This document shows, piece by piece, positions 56,734 to 64,000 of a DNA stretch of 64,000 nucleotides. The DNA lies in NCBI RefSeq assembly GCF_016899755.1, contig NZ_JACJJC010000002.1, forward strand, positions 124,001-188,000. The letters run 5' to 3'. Positions within the stretch are counted from its first letter, which is position 1. The number at the start of each line of letters is the position of its first letter. The stretch is from Sutterella massiliensis (lineage in GTDB: Bacteria; Pseudomonadota; Gammaproteobacteria; Burkholderiales; Burkholderiaceae_F). The notes under the pieces were generated by a model. It was not told where the DNA came from. It was given only the letters and a program-made list of their open reading frames with translations, and searched no databases. A program made the translations under genes and the position numbers.

Positions 56734-58296
56734 ATGACCTCGGTACTCCATCCCATCAAGCATCTATCCGCGGCCGCTCTCGCCGTTTTTTCCGCTTTTG
56801 CACTTTCGGGCTCGCCTGAAGCGGCTGCACGCGGCATCACGGTCGCACTCGCCAACTCTTTCACGACGCTCGACCCTTACGATGCGACGGACGTCGTTTC
56901 TCGTCAGGTTTCGAAATCCTTCTACGAGGGACTCTTCGCCTTCGATAAGGACATGAAGCCGCAGCCGCAGCTCGCCGAATCTTACGAAGCGAGCCCCGAC
57001 GGTTTGGTCTACACCATCAAGCTCAAGCAGGGCGTCCCGTTCCATGACGGCTCCGAATTCGATGCAGAGGCCGTGAAAGTCAACTTCGAGCGCGTTCTCG
57101 ACAAGAAGAACGGGCTCACCCGCTACACCTACTTCAACTTCGTCGACAAGGTCGAAGTCGTTAACAAATACACGGTTCGCTTCACGCTAAAAACGCCGAT
57201 GTCGGCCTTCATTGCACGCTTGGCAAACGGTACGGGCCAGATGATCTGCCCGAGCGCCATTGCAAAGGAAGGCAATGACGGACTTGCCTTTCGACCTTGC
57301 GGCACAGGCCCGTATCTGCTGAAGTCCTTTAATCCGAGCACGAAGCTCGAAGTCGTCAAGAACCCGAACTACCGCATCAAGGGACTTCCCAAACTCGATT
57401 CCATTACGTGGCTTCCGGTGCCGGAAAACCAGACACGCGTCAACATGTTGCTCACGGGTGAAGCCGACTACGTCCACAGCCTTCCGCCGGAACTCTATAA
57501 GCGCCTGACGGATCGAAACGACATCAAGCTCTTCAACTTCCCGTCGATCTACCAGCGCTGGCTCACGATCAACATGCTTCACAAGCCTTTTGACGATATT
57601 CGCGTTCGTCAGGCAATTGCCTACGCCATCAACAAGAAGGCTTATGCGAAGGTCGTTTTCGACGGCTTTGCCCGGCCCGCCGCGAGCGTGCTGCCGCCCG
57701 AAATCCCCGGCGCAGTTTCGTTCGACGAATGGCCGTACGATCCCAAGAAGGCACGCGAACTTCTAAAGGAGGCCGGCTACCCGAACGGCTTTGAAACGCA
57801 GCTCTGGGGCGCTTTTAACAATTCGACCGTCAATAAGGGGCTGCAATTCCTGCAGCAGCAATTGCGCCAGGTCGGCATCAAGACGACGCCGCGCGCACTC
57901 GAAGCGGGCATCATGGTGGACGAAGTCGACAGTCAAACCGACCCGCAGAAGGCGCCCGTGCGTCTCTGGTTCGTCACCTGGTCCAATTCGACGGGCGAGC
58001 CCGACTGGGGTCTTCGGCCGTTCTTCGATTCGCGTGCCGTGCCCCCTGCACTCAACAACACGTCCTACTACGTGAATCCGAAGGTCGATGCACTCTTCGA
58101 CCAGGGTCTCGGTGAAGTTGATGCCGAGAAGCGCGCTGCGATCTACAGCGACATCCAGAAGATCCTATGGAAAGACGTGCCGGCGGTTCCGCTTGGCTTT
58201 GACAACATTCTCGCCGGCGTCTCGAAGCACCTCGAGAACTTCCGCCCGACGCTCGACTCGGGCTTCGACTTCTACAACGCCGAGTGGAAGGAGTGA
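56734..58296 (+). CDS. Peptide/glutathione ABC transporter substrate-binding protein, orphan
   Basis: A 520-aa SBP family 5 protein with a Sec signal peptide (about 1-32, cut near A-A-A-R-G). It resembles GsiB-type glutathione/dipeptide binding proteins: ITVALANSFTTLDPYDATD, the FYEGLFAFD segment, GVPFHDGSEFDAEAVKVNFERVLD, FRPCGTGPYLLKSFNP and FDDIRVRQAIAYAINKKA, in pieces. The ATG has GAGG at 8 bases. No permease or ATPase gene is adjacent, so it must work with a system elsewhere, possibly the transporter at 34.9-43 kb. It sits between near-duplicate terminators. Confidence 0.92.
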   Translation: MTSVLHPIKHLSAAALAVFSAFALSGSPEAAARGITVALANSFTTLDPYDATDVVSRQVSKSFYEGLFAFDKDMKPQPQLAESYEASPDGLVYTIKLKQGVPFHDGSEFDAEAVKVNFERVLDKKNGLTRYTYFNFVDKVEVVNKYTVRFTLKTPMSAFIARLANGTGQMICPSAIAKEGNDGLAFRPCGTGPYLLKSFNPSTKLEVVKNPNYRIKGLPKLDSITWLPVPENQTRVNMLLTGEADYVHSLPPELYKRLTDRNDIKLFNFPSIYQRWLTINMLHKPFDDIRVRQAIAYAINKKAYAKVVFDGFARPAASVLPPEIPGAVSFDEWPYDPKKARELLKEAGYPNGFETQLWGAFNNSTVNKGLQFLQQQLRQVGIKTTPRALEAGIMVDEVDSQTDPQKAPVRLWFVTWSNSTGEPDWGLRPFFDSRAVPPALNNTSYYVNPKVDALFDQGLGEVDAEKRAAIYSDIQKILWKDVPAVPLGFDNILAGVSKHLENFRPTLDSGFDFYNAEWKE

Positions 58297-58335
58297 CGGC
58301 AACTAACCGCTACAACCAGACTGAAACCCAAAGAA

Positions 58336-58379
58336 AACGCCGCATGCGCGTCCTCTTCGGACGCGCTGCGGCGTTTTTT
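58336..58379 (+). terminator. Rho-independent terminator after the orphan binding protein
   Basis: AACGCCGCA (58336-58344) pairs with TGCGGCGTT (58367-58375), with an inner GCGTCC/GGACGC stem around a TCTTC loop, then TTTTTT. It closely resembles the terminator after yacG. Confidence 0.92.
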
Positions 58380-58426
58380 GTTCACTGCGGACGGCTTGAC
58401 GCAAGCCGGACGCTCTTACGCGGCAA

Positions 58427-59107
58427 TCAGGCTTCGGGCTTGACGCCGTGCGCCCCCTTCTTCTGCCACTTTTCGAGGTCTGCTGCAGGCGCGCGGTTCA
58501 CATAAGTCGGAATGCGCGGCTCACCGTCAACGAGGAGCGCATCAAAGTTTTCGGGCTCGACGATCACGAAATCGAACGCCATGGCAACGGCCTTCAGAAC
58601 ATCGTCGAGGGTCTCGACGCGCGCGCCCACCCAGCGCGCCTTGCGGTCGCGCACGACCGTCGCCTGAAGCGCCGTACGAGAGAGCGTAAGCGTATCGGTG
58701 CGGTCGTCGAACACTTCGGGAAGCGACGCACGGTTCACGATCGCCTGATCAACCGGCAGGAGCAACCCCGGCGTGCGTTCATTCGAAGCAAACCAGCCGC
58801 ACTGCTGACCCTCGCGGCACTCGGGCGTGCCCTTGAAATGGTGCGAGCGGCGGAAATGCAGCCGCACGTGGGCGTGCTCGTAGCGGTGCTCGGTCACGAA
58901 CCACGGCGTCGAATCGAGGAGCTCCAATCCGAGCTCTTCGCGAAGCTCGCGCGCAAGCGCATCGTGCACGGTCTCGTCCGCTTCAAGCTTGCCGCCCGGG
59001 AACTCCCAATAGCCTGCGTAGGGCTTGCCTTCGGGGCGCGACGAAAGCAGCACGCGACCGTCTTCGCGAATCAGAACGCCGACGGCAACATCAACGATTT
59101 TTTCCAC
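58427..59107 (-). CDS. Nudix hydrolase (MutT-like) with degenerate ThiE-like C-terminal domain
   Basis: The 226-aa protein opens with a MutT-type Nudix domain, expected to hydrolyse oxidised nucleotides such as 8-oxo-dGTP. VDVAVGVLIREDGRVLLSSRPEG is typical, and residues 39-61 fit the Nudix box GX5EX7REUXEEXGU exactly. After about 135 the family ends, but here a further 90 residues contain WVGARVETLDDVLKAVAMAFDFVIVEPEN, resembling a shrunken thiamine-phosphate-synthase-like (ThiE) barrel found fused to betaproteobacterial Nudix proteins. The GTG has AGGAG at 8 bases. It lies 97 bp downstream of the ArgJ-like gene. Confidence 0.85.
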   Translation of the reverse strand: MEKIVDVAVGVLIREDGRVLLSSRPEGKPYAGYWEFPGGKLEADETVHDALARELREELGLELLDSTPWFVTEHRYEHAHVRLHFRRSHHFKGTPECREGQQCGWFASNERTPGLLLPVDQAIVNRASLPEVFDDRTDTLTLSRTALQATVVRDRKARWVGARVETLDDVLKAVAMAFDFVIVEPENFDALLVDGEPRIPTYVNRAPAADLEKWQKKGAHGVKPEA

Positions 59108-59204
59108 TTGCTCTTCTCCTGACGTCTTGGGACGTCGTTATTGTTCTTCGCACTTTTCCGATCTTACCGCTTCGCGGCGCATGCATAGCGGCAGCGGCGC
59201 GAAT

Positions 59205-60593
59205 TCAAAGGCAGCCGTCGCACTCGAGCGAGCCGCGCCCGAGCGAAAGTTCGATCACAAGGGGCGCCCGCGCCGCGCGCTCGTCAAGGAGCGCGAGCCA
59301 ACCCGCAACCGTCTCAAAGAGCGCCGCTTCCGGTGTTTGCGCCTCAGGTACGCGCCCCGAGGCGAGGGCGACGGCAGGACGCCCCTTTCGCATGAGAAAG
59401 CTGTCGTTCACAAAGCACGCGATCGGAGCACGTTCAAGACCGGCAATCCCCGCGTCGACAAAGAGCGCCGAATTGAGAACGCAAAAGAGCGACGAGAGAA
59501 GTGCGAGCGAATTCACTGCCTTTTGGCGCTCGCGAGCGCGAAACGCTTCAGCAGCAGCGCACTCTCGCCAGCGAACGAGACGCATCAGCGCTGCGCGCCG
59601 CACACGTTCGGCCTCCGCCGCATCGGCGGCACCGCGCAAAACGAAGTCGATGGCAAAACTCGGCACATTCGGCAAAAACCGCTCCGAGCTGTGTCCCTCA
59701 AGCGCGTCCGACATAGCGCCCGGACACGCGAGTCTCGGAAACATTGCCGCGCGAAATCCTGCCGCGACGGGTTCCAGCCGCGGGTCGGACAGCTCGACAA
59801 TCGGCGTGACCCCTCGGGCGGCGGCCGCCCCTGTCGAGAGAATCAAGAGCGCGTCGCCCGGCGCTTCAAAACCCGGCCACCGACCGAAAGCATGAAGCCA
59901 AAAACGATCGGCCATGAATTCGAGCACGCGCGACGCGACGGGCAAATCCGTTGCGGCGACAAGCGTCTTCGCACCGAACCCGAAGTCGTCCGACGCAAAG
60001 AGCGCCGCAGCGAACTGCGCTTCGCCGTCGGGCGAATAAAAGGGAATCGAACGGCTGCGCACGATGCCCGTCGAAGATGCGCGGCTTTGCTCGACGTTTT
60101 GAAGACACGCTTCGGGGCGCGCTTCTGCGCCCTCGTCAGTCGACAGCGGATCTTTGGCGAGCACCGCATCCAACAGCTCGAGATAGCGTCCCGCCTCAAA
60201 GCCGCGCGCGAGCGCGCCGCTCGCAAAATGAAAGAGCGCGCCCCGAGGCGCTGACGCAGCCGTTTCCGCCCATCGGCGCTTCGCTTCCGACAGAAAGCCG
60301 GTTTCGGTGAGATCAGACACCGTGCCCGCACCCGTATTGGCCGAGCCCGTCGTCACGACGAAAAGCGTTTTGGCGAGCACCGAGCCGCTAAAAACGCCCT
60401 TTTCTTCGGCGAGTGATTTAAGTGCTTTCGGGGCGCCGTCTGCCAGCCCGCCTGTACGTACGCGAAGCGCTGCGCCGCACGCGAGCGCCCTGTCGTCAAA
60501 CGCGAATGCGTGCAGCGAAAAGCCCCCCGGCGCTTCTCGCGCAAATCGGCAGCTTAGGCCCGGCATCCGGAATGCGTTGAAGTCAATCGGCAT
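59205..60593 (-). CDS. Divergent ArgJ-like protein lacking the catalytic motif
   Basis: The 462-aa protein aligns by eye along its length with ArgJ (glutamate/ornithine N-acetyltransferase): T-T-G-S-A-N-T-G-A-G at 81-90 matches the SGNANAGTG motif, FHFASG at 121-126 the oxyanion PFSTG, GDALLILSTG at 246-255 the TNDSfllxATG motif, and LGRG at 451-454 the C-terminal motif. The autocleavage/catalytic site KGAGMIxPNMATM is replaced near 180-200 by a stretch without that Thr. Arginine-pathway activity is therefore unlikely. The ATG has GGAG at 7 bases. The secA neighbourhood is the usual place of argJ in betaproteobacteria. Confidence 0.6.
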   Translation of the reverse strand: MPIDFNAFRMPGLSCRFAREAPGGFSLHAFAFDDRALACGAALRVRTGGLADGAPKALKSLAEEKGVFSGSVLAKTLFVVTTGSANTGAGTVSDLTETGFLSEAKRRWAETAASAPRGALFHFASGALARGFEAGRYLELLDAVLAKDPLSTDEGAEARPEACLQNVEQSRASSTGIVRSRSIPFYSPDGEAQFAAALFASDDFGFGAKTLVAATDLPVASRVLEFMADRFWLHAFGRWPGFEAPGDALLILSTGAAAARGVTPIVELSDPRLEPVAAGFRAAMFPRLACPGAMSDALEGHSSERFLPNVPSFAIDFVLRGAADAAEAERVRRAALMRLVRWRECAAAEAFRARERQKAVNSLALLSSLFCVLNSALFVDAGIAGLERAPIACFVNDSFLMRKGRPAVALASGRVPEAQTPEAALFETVAGWLALLDERAARAPLVIELSLGRGSLECDGCL

Positions 60594-60654
60594 AGCGACG
60601 CTCCGCAGAATCGCTTTACCTCGGCAAGCGTTGCGAACCGAGGCAACAGACACG

Positions 60655-60714
60655 CAAAAACAAAGCCCGCCAACATGCGTCGAAAACCCGAAAGGCCGTC
60701 GCATGCGCGGGCTT
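60655..60714 (-). terminator. Rho-independent terminator of secA
   Basis: AAGCCCGC (60663-60670) pairs with GCGGGCTT (60707-60714), with CATGCG/CGCATG continuing the stem around a long, partly paired loop. On the minus strand the T-rich TTTGTTTTTG follows. It lies about 70 bp after the secA stop and ahead of the ArgJ-like gene. Confidence 0.75.
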
Positions 60715-60784
60715 GTGAGGTTCGTCTCGGCCGTCGGCCGCCCAAAACGCGGGCGGCTCAGCCGAGCGGCTCATTGTCGGTTCA

Positions 60785-63514
60785 TCAAGCGAGCTTGCCG
60801 TGGCAGTCCTTGAACTTCTTGCCCGAGCCGCAGGGGCACGGGTCGTTGCGGCCGACGTGCGCAAACATGGCGCGGCGCTGCGCTTCCTCTTCCTTCGAGA
60901 GGACGTCGAGCGTGCTCTGGCTCGATTCGGGCTGATCGAGGCGCGCAGCGGCAGCGCGCGCTTCGCCGCTTTCGCGGGCCGCCTCGGCCGCAGCCTGCGC
61001 TTCTTCGCGCATCTTGATTTCGACATGCATGAGCACGGAAACCGTCGTTTCGCGAATCGAGTCGAGAAGCTGCTCGAACATGTTGAAGGCTTCGCGCTTG
61101 TATTCCTGCTTGGGCTGCTTCTGCGCGTAGCCGCGCAGATAGATGCCCTGACGCAGCGCGTCGAGCGCGGCGATGTGCTGACGCCACAGCTGGTCGATCA
61201 CCTGCAGGAGCACGGAACGGGCGAACTGCGCAAAGGCTTCGTGGCCGACGAGTTCTTCCTTCGAAGCGTAGAGCGCATTCACCGTCTTGATAAGCTCGGC
61301 AAGCAGATCTTCGTCCGTCGTCTGATCGGACTCGTCGAGCATCTTCTGCAGCGGAATATCGATGCCGAAATCGTTCTTGAGCTTTTCGGTGAGGCCGGCG
61401 AGGTCCCACTGCTCTTCGACCGTTTCGGCGGGCACGAAGCTGCGGAAGAGATCCGTGAAATAGCCCTCGCGCAGGTTCTTCACCATCTCGGAGCAGTCGC
61501 TCGACTCGAGAATTTCGTTGCGAAGCCCGTAGATTTCGTGACGCTGATCGTTCTGAACGTCGTCGAACTCAAGGAGCTGCTTGCGGATGTCGTAGTTGCG
61601 GCCCTCGACCTTGCGCTGCGCCGATTCGATCATGCGCGTAAGCATCTTCGACTCGATCGCCACACCAGGCTCGAGATTGAGCTTGTCGGCGATGGCTCGC
61701 ATGCGGTCGCCGCCGAAGATGCGAAGGAGCTGATCTTCCATCGAAAGATAGAAGCACGACGACCCCGGGTCGCCCTGACGGCCCGAACGGCCACGCAGCT
61801 GATTGTCGATACGTCGGGATTCGTGGCGTTCAGAGCCGATGATGCGCAGGCCGCCCGCTTCCACCACGGCGTCGTGGAGCTTCTTCCACTCGGCGCGCGC
61901 AGCTTCGATCTTCGCGTCCTTTTCCGCTTCGGAGAGCGTTTCGTCTTCTCGGATCGCATCGATCTGCTTGTTGATGCCGCCGCCCAAAACGATGTCGGTA
62001 CCGCGGCCGGCCATGTTGGTCGCAACGGTCACCATGCCGGGACGGCCGGCTTCGAGAACGATCTGCGCTTCCTTGGCGTGTTCCTTGGCATTGAGAACGT
62101 TGTGCGCAATGCCTTCCTTCGTGAGGAGCTGCGAGAGGAGTTCCGAATTTTCAATCGACGTCGTGCCGAGCAGCACGGGCTGGCCCTTCGCGTGGCAGCG
62201 CTTCACGTCTTCGACGATCGCCGTGTACTTTTCGCCGACCGTACGATAGACCTTGTCCTGCTCGTCGATGCGGATCATCTTGCGGTGCGTCGGAATGACG
62301 ACCGTTTCAAGGCCGTAGATGTCCTGGAATTCGTAAGCTTCCGTGTCGGCCGTACCCGTCATGCCCGAGAGCTTCTCGTACATGCGGAAGTAGTTCTGGA
62401 ACGTGATCGAAGCGAGCGTCTGGTTTTCCTGCTGAATCTTGACGCCTTCCTTGGCTTCGACGGCCTGGTGCAGGCCTTCGCTCCAGCGGCGGCCGGGCAT
62501 GAGGCGGCCGGTGAATTCGTCGACGATCACGATTTCGCCGTTCTGCACGACGTAGTTCTGGTCGCGCTTAAAGAGCGTGTGCGCCTTGAGCGAGGCCATG
62601 AGGTGATGCATCAGGATGATGTTCTTGGGCGAATAGAGCGACTCGCCCTCGCCCACGAGGCCGCGCTCGGCGAGGATGCGCTCGAGCTTTTCGTGGCCGC
62701 TTTCGGAGATGTAGACCTGGTGGGCCTTTTCGTCGACCCAGTAGTCGCCTTCGCCCTTTTCTTCGGCCTGGCGCGTCAAGAGCGGCGGGATCTCGTTGAT
62801 CTTGACGTAGAGGTCCGTATTGTCGTCGGCCGGACCCGAAATGATGAGCGGCGTGCGAGCTTCGTCAATAAGAATCGAGTCGACTTCGTCGACGATCGCG
62901 TAGTAGAGCCCGCGCTGGCGGCGATTGGCCGTGTCGTACTCCATGTTGTCGCGCAGGTAGTCGAAGCCGAATTCGTTGTTCGTGCCGTACGTGATGTCGG
63001 CGCGGTACGCGGCGCGCTTCGTTTCGTTGTCCTGCTGCGTGAGGATCTTGCCGACCGAGAGACCGAGCCAGTTGTAGAGGCGCCCCATCCAGTCCGCGTC
63101 GCGCGAAGCGAGATAGTCGTTCACCGTCACGACGTGAACGCCCTTGCCCGGGAGCGCGTTGAGGTAGACGGGCAGCGTCGCCGTGAGCGTCTTGCCTTCG
63201 CCCGTACGCATTTCGGCGATCTTGCCGTCGTTCAAAACCATGCCGCCGATAAGCTGCACGTCGAAGGGACGCATGCCGAGCACGCGCTTGGCGGCTTCTC
63301 TCACCACGGCGAACGCTTCTACGAGAAGCTCGTCGGTCGTGGCGCCCTTGGCGATGCGGTCGCGGAATTCCTGGGTCTTGCCCTGGAGCTCTTCGTCCGA
63401 GAGTTTTTCCATCTGCGGCTCGAGCTTGTTGATCGCATCGACCTTGCGGCGGTACTGCTTGATCAGGCGGTCGTTGCGACTGCCGAAAATTTTGGTGAGA
63501 AGTTCGTCAAACAT
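60785..63514 (-). CDS. secA: Preprotein translocase ATPase SecA
   Basis: The motor of Sec-dependent secretion. The 909-aa protein has the Q-like region [14 protein letters not shown], Walker A MRTGEGKT at 102-109, Walker B ([16 protein letters not shown]), [17 protein letters not shown], the helical scaffold, and a C-terminal SEC-C zinc motif [13 protein letters not shown] (Cys893, Cys895, Cys904, His905) preceded by a flexible linker. The start [16 protein letters not shown] is the family start; the ribosome-binding site is weak. It is closed by a terminator 70 bp downstream and probably transcribed alone. Confidence 0.99.
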   Translation of the reverse strand: MFDELLTKIFGSRNDRLIKQYRRKVDAINKLEPQMEKLSDEELQGKTQEFRDRIAKGATTDELLVEAFAVVREAAKRVLGMRPFDVQLIGGMVLNDGKIAEMRTGEGKTLTATLPVYLNALPGKGVHVVTVNDYLASRDADWMGRLYNWLGLSVGKILTQQDNETKRAAYRADITYGTNNEFGFDYLRDNMEYDTANRRQRGLYYAIVDEVDSILIDEARTPLIISGPADDNTDLYVKINEIPPLLTRQAEEKGEGDYWVDEKAHQVYISESGHEKLERILAERGLVGEGESLYSPKNIILMHHLMASLKAHTLFKRDQNYVVQNGEIVIVDEFTGRLMPGRRWSEGLHQAVEAKEGVKIQQENQTLASITFQNYFRMYEKLSGMTGTADTEAYEFQDIYGLETVVIPTHRKMIRIDEQDKVYRTVGEKYTAIVEDVKRCHAKGQPVLLGTTSIENSELLSQLLTKEGIAHNVLNAKEHAKEAQIVLEAGRPGMVTVATNMAGRGTDIVLGGGINKQIDAIREDETLSEAEKDAKIEAARAEWKKLHDAVVEAGGLRIIGSERHESRRIDNQLRGRSGRQGDPGSSCFYLSMEDQLLRIFGGDRMRAIADKLNLEPGVAIESKMLTRMIESAQRKVEGRNYDIRKQLLEFDDVQNDQRHEIYGLRNEILESSDCSEMVKNLREGYFTDLFRSFVPAETVEEQWDLAGLTEKLKNDFGIDIPLQKMLDESDQTTDEDLLAELIKTVNALYASKEELVGHEAFAQFARSVLLQVIDQLWRQHIAALDALRQGIYLRGYAQKQPKQEYKREAFNMFEQLLDSIRETTVSVLMHVEIKMREEAQAAAEAARESGEARAAAARLDQPESSQSTLDVLSKEEEAQRRAMFAHVGRNDPCPCGSGKKFKDCHGKLA

Positions 63515-63986
63515 CGTCTATCACTTCGGTGTGGCACTGCGAGCGTCGTGCAGCCCGAAAGGGACTTGCGCGGCGCGCGGCTCTCAAATTCGCACGCTTT
63601 CAAAAATCACGCGCATCCGCGCCGGACATCGCGCCTTCGGGCTCGAGGGCGCGCTCTGCATCGGATCGAATAGACTTGGCCGAGATGCAGGAGGCGTCTT
63701 CGCGCGAGCGTGGTGCAGCTGACGAATGCGGGAGCGCCCGAAAGGGCTGCGGGACCCGAACCGAAAAAGCGCATCGCGCGGTCCGAGCCCCCGCCGAAAC
63801 GGGGAAACTTGGGGATTATCGCACATCGAGACGCACGGAATTCTTAACCTTTTCTCGCATTTACGCGGATTTCCTTTGCTTTTGCTAGCGTTTGTTTCGC
63901 CGAGCGAAATCCGCTTTTTCACGCGGCGAAACGAAGGCTTCGGCGTTCGGCATCGGCCGCGCGCCCGTTTTCCCTGAGGACCGACC
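63515..63986. other. Intergenic region, 472 bp, between secA and a divergent gene
   Basis: Contains a perfect 9-bp inverted repeat, GTTTCGCCG (63894-63902) and CGGCGAAAC (63924-63932), and an AT-richer stretch around 63835-63895 with possible plus-strand promoter elements but no well-spaced pair. Frames crossing it look random. A SecM-like regulator of secA was looked for and not found. Confidence 0.5.
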
Positions 63987-64000
63987 GTGACAAGCATGAA
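63987..64000 (+). CDS. Start of an unidentified gene, truncated by the window end
   Basis: GAGGA followed after 6 bases by GTGACAAGCATG fits a ribosome-binding site and start (GTG, or the ATG at 63996). Only four to five codons are visible, so the product cannot be named. Confidence 0.4.

Noticed and set aside
60800..63673. A 957-codon open frame antisense to secA
   Set aside because: Mirror of a GC-rich, strongly codon-biased gene; SecA on the other strand is certain and the antisense product has no recognisable motifs.
63584..63997. A SecM-like or DUF721-type gene upstream of secA on the minus strand
   Set aside because: The frame of about 137 codons has no signal sequence, stalling motif or family features and extends over the probable start of a plus-strand gene.

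Overview
The window is about 64 kb of GC-rich (roughly 60% or more by eye), densely coding bacterial chromosome. The gene content (tkt-gap-pgk; ypjD/ffh divergence; secA - argJ-like - Nudix - yacG - zapD - coaE - tRNA-Pro - ispB - rplU - rpmA - obgE - proB) is that of a betaproteobacterium of the order Burkholderiales. The compact, partly eroded loci suggest a Sutterellaceae-like host-associated member, but that family assignment is an inference from memory, not a computed result. No rRNA, prophage, transposase, integron or CRISPR array was seen.

Layout. 0.1-3.4 kb: miaA and mutL (minus strand). 3.6-11.3 kb: a DedA membrane protein, pepT, then the sugar-phosphate block tkt-gap-pgk (minus) and a GT9 heptosyltransferase-like gene. 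11.4-16.9 kb: rsmE, a membrane-anchored lytic transglycosylase, a small KTSC-domain gene behind two tight dyads, mgtE, and a tandem pair of AT-rich YrbL-like kinase-fold genes. 16.9-22.5 kb: an RNB-domain ribonuclease, a YqiA-like esterase, mpl, and a poorly known divergent gene. 22.9-31 kb: accB-accC, prmA, a DUF3426 zinc-ribbon protein, a PfkB-family kinase, then yggT, ampD, a PP0621-family protein and ypjD on the minus strand. 31-34.9 kb: ffh, ruvC-ruvA-ruvB. 34.9-43 kb: a four-component peptide ABC transporter in which the ATPase gene is split from the other three by about 1.07 kb of AT-richer non-coding DNA. 43.2-46.3 kb: ybgC-tolQ-tolR-tolA without tolB/pal. 46.4-53 kb: proS, a SotB-like exporter, proB, obgE, rpmA, rplU (minus). 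53.3-58.3 kb: ispB, tRNA-Pro(CGG), coaE, zapD, yacG and an orphan peptide-binding protein (plus). 58.4-63.5 kb: a Nudix hydrolase with a degenerate ThiE-like tail, a degenerate ArgJ-like protein, and secA (minus). The last 14 bases hold the start of a plus-strand gene.

Most genes are housekeeping: tRNA and rRNA modification, mismatch repair, Holliday-junction resolution, protein targeting and secretion, murein recycling (mpl, ampD, lytic transglycosylase), fatty-acid synthesis initiation and outer-membrane constriction (Tol). Murein tripeptide recycling (ampD plus mpl), peptide import (ABC system plus the orphan binding protein) and tripeptide hydrolysis (pepT) together suggest a cell that relies on peptides.

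The most unusual parts are: (1) the roughly 1 kb spacer at 36.9-37.9 kb, with seven degenerate copies of one motif and several long inverted repeats; (2) a full-length but catalytically eroded ArgJ homologue at the usual argJ position next to secA; (3) the AT-rich tandem YrbL-like kinases, one with the catalytic Asp and one with Asn; (4) the Nudix protein with a remnant ThiE-like domain; (5) paired operator-like dyads in front of the KTSC gene; (6) near-duplicate terminators bracketing the orphan binding-protein gene. Family names come from recognising motifs by eye; no database search was possible.
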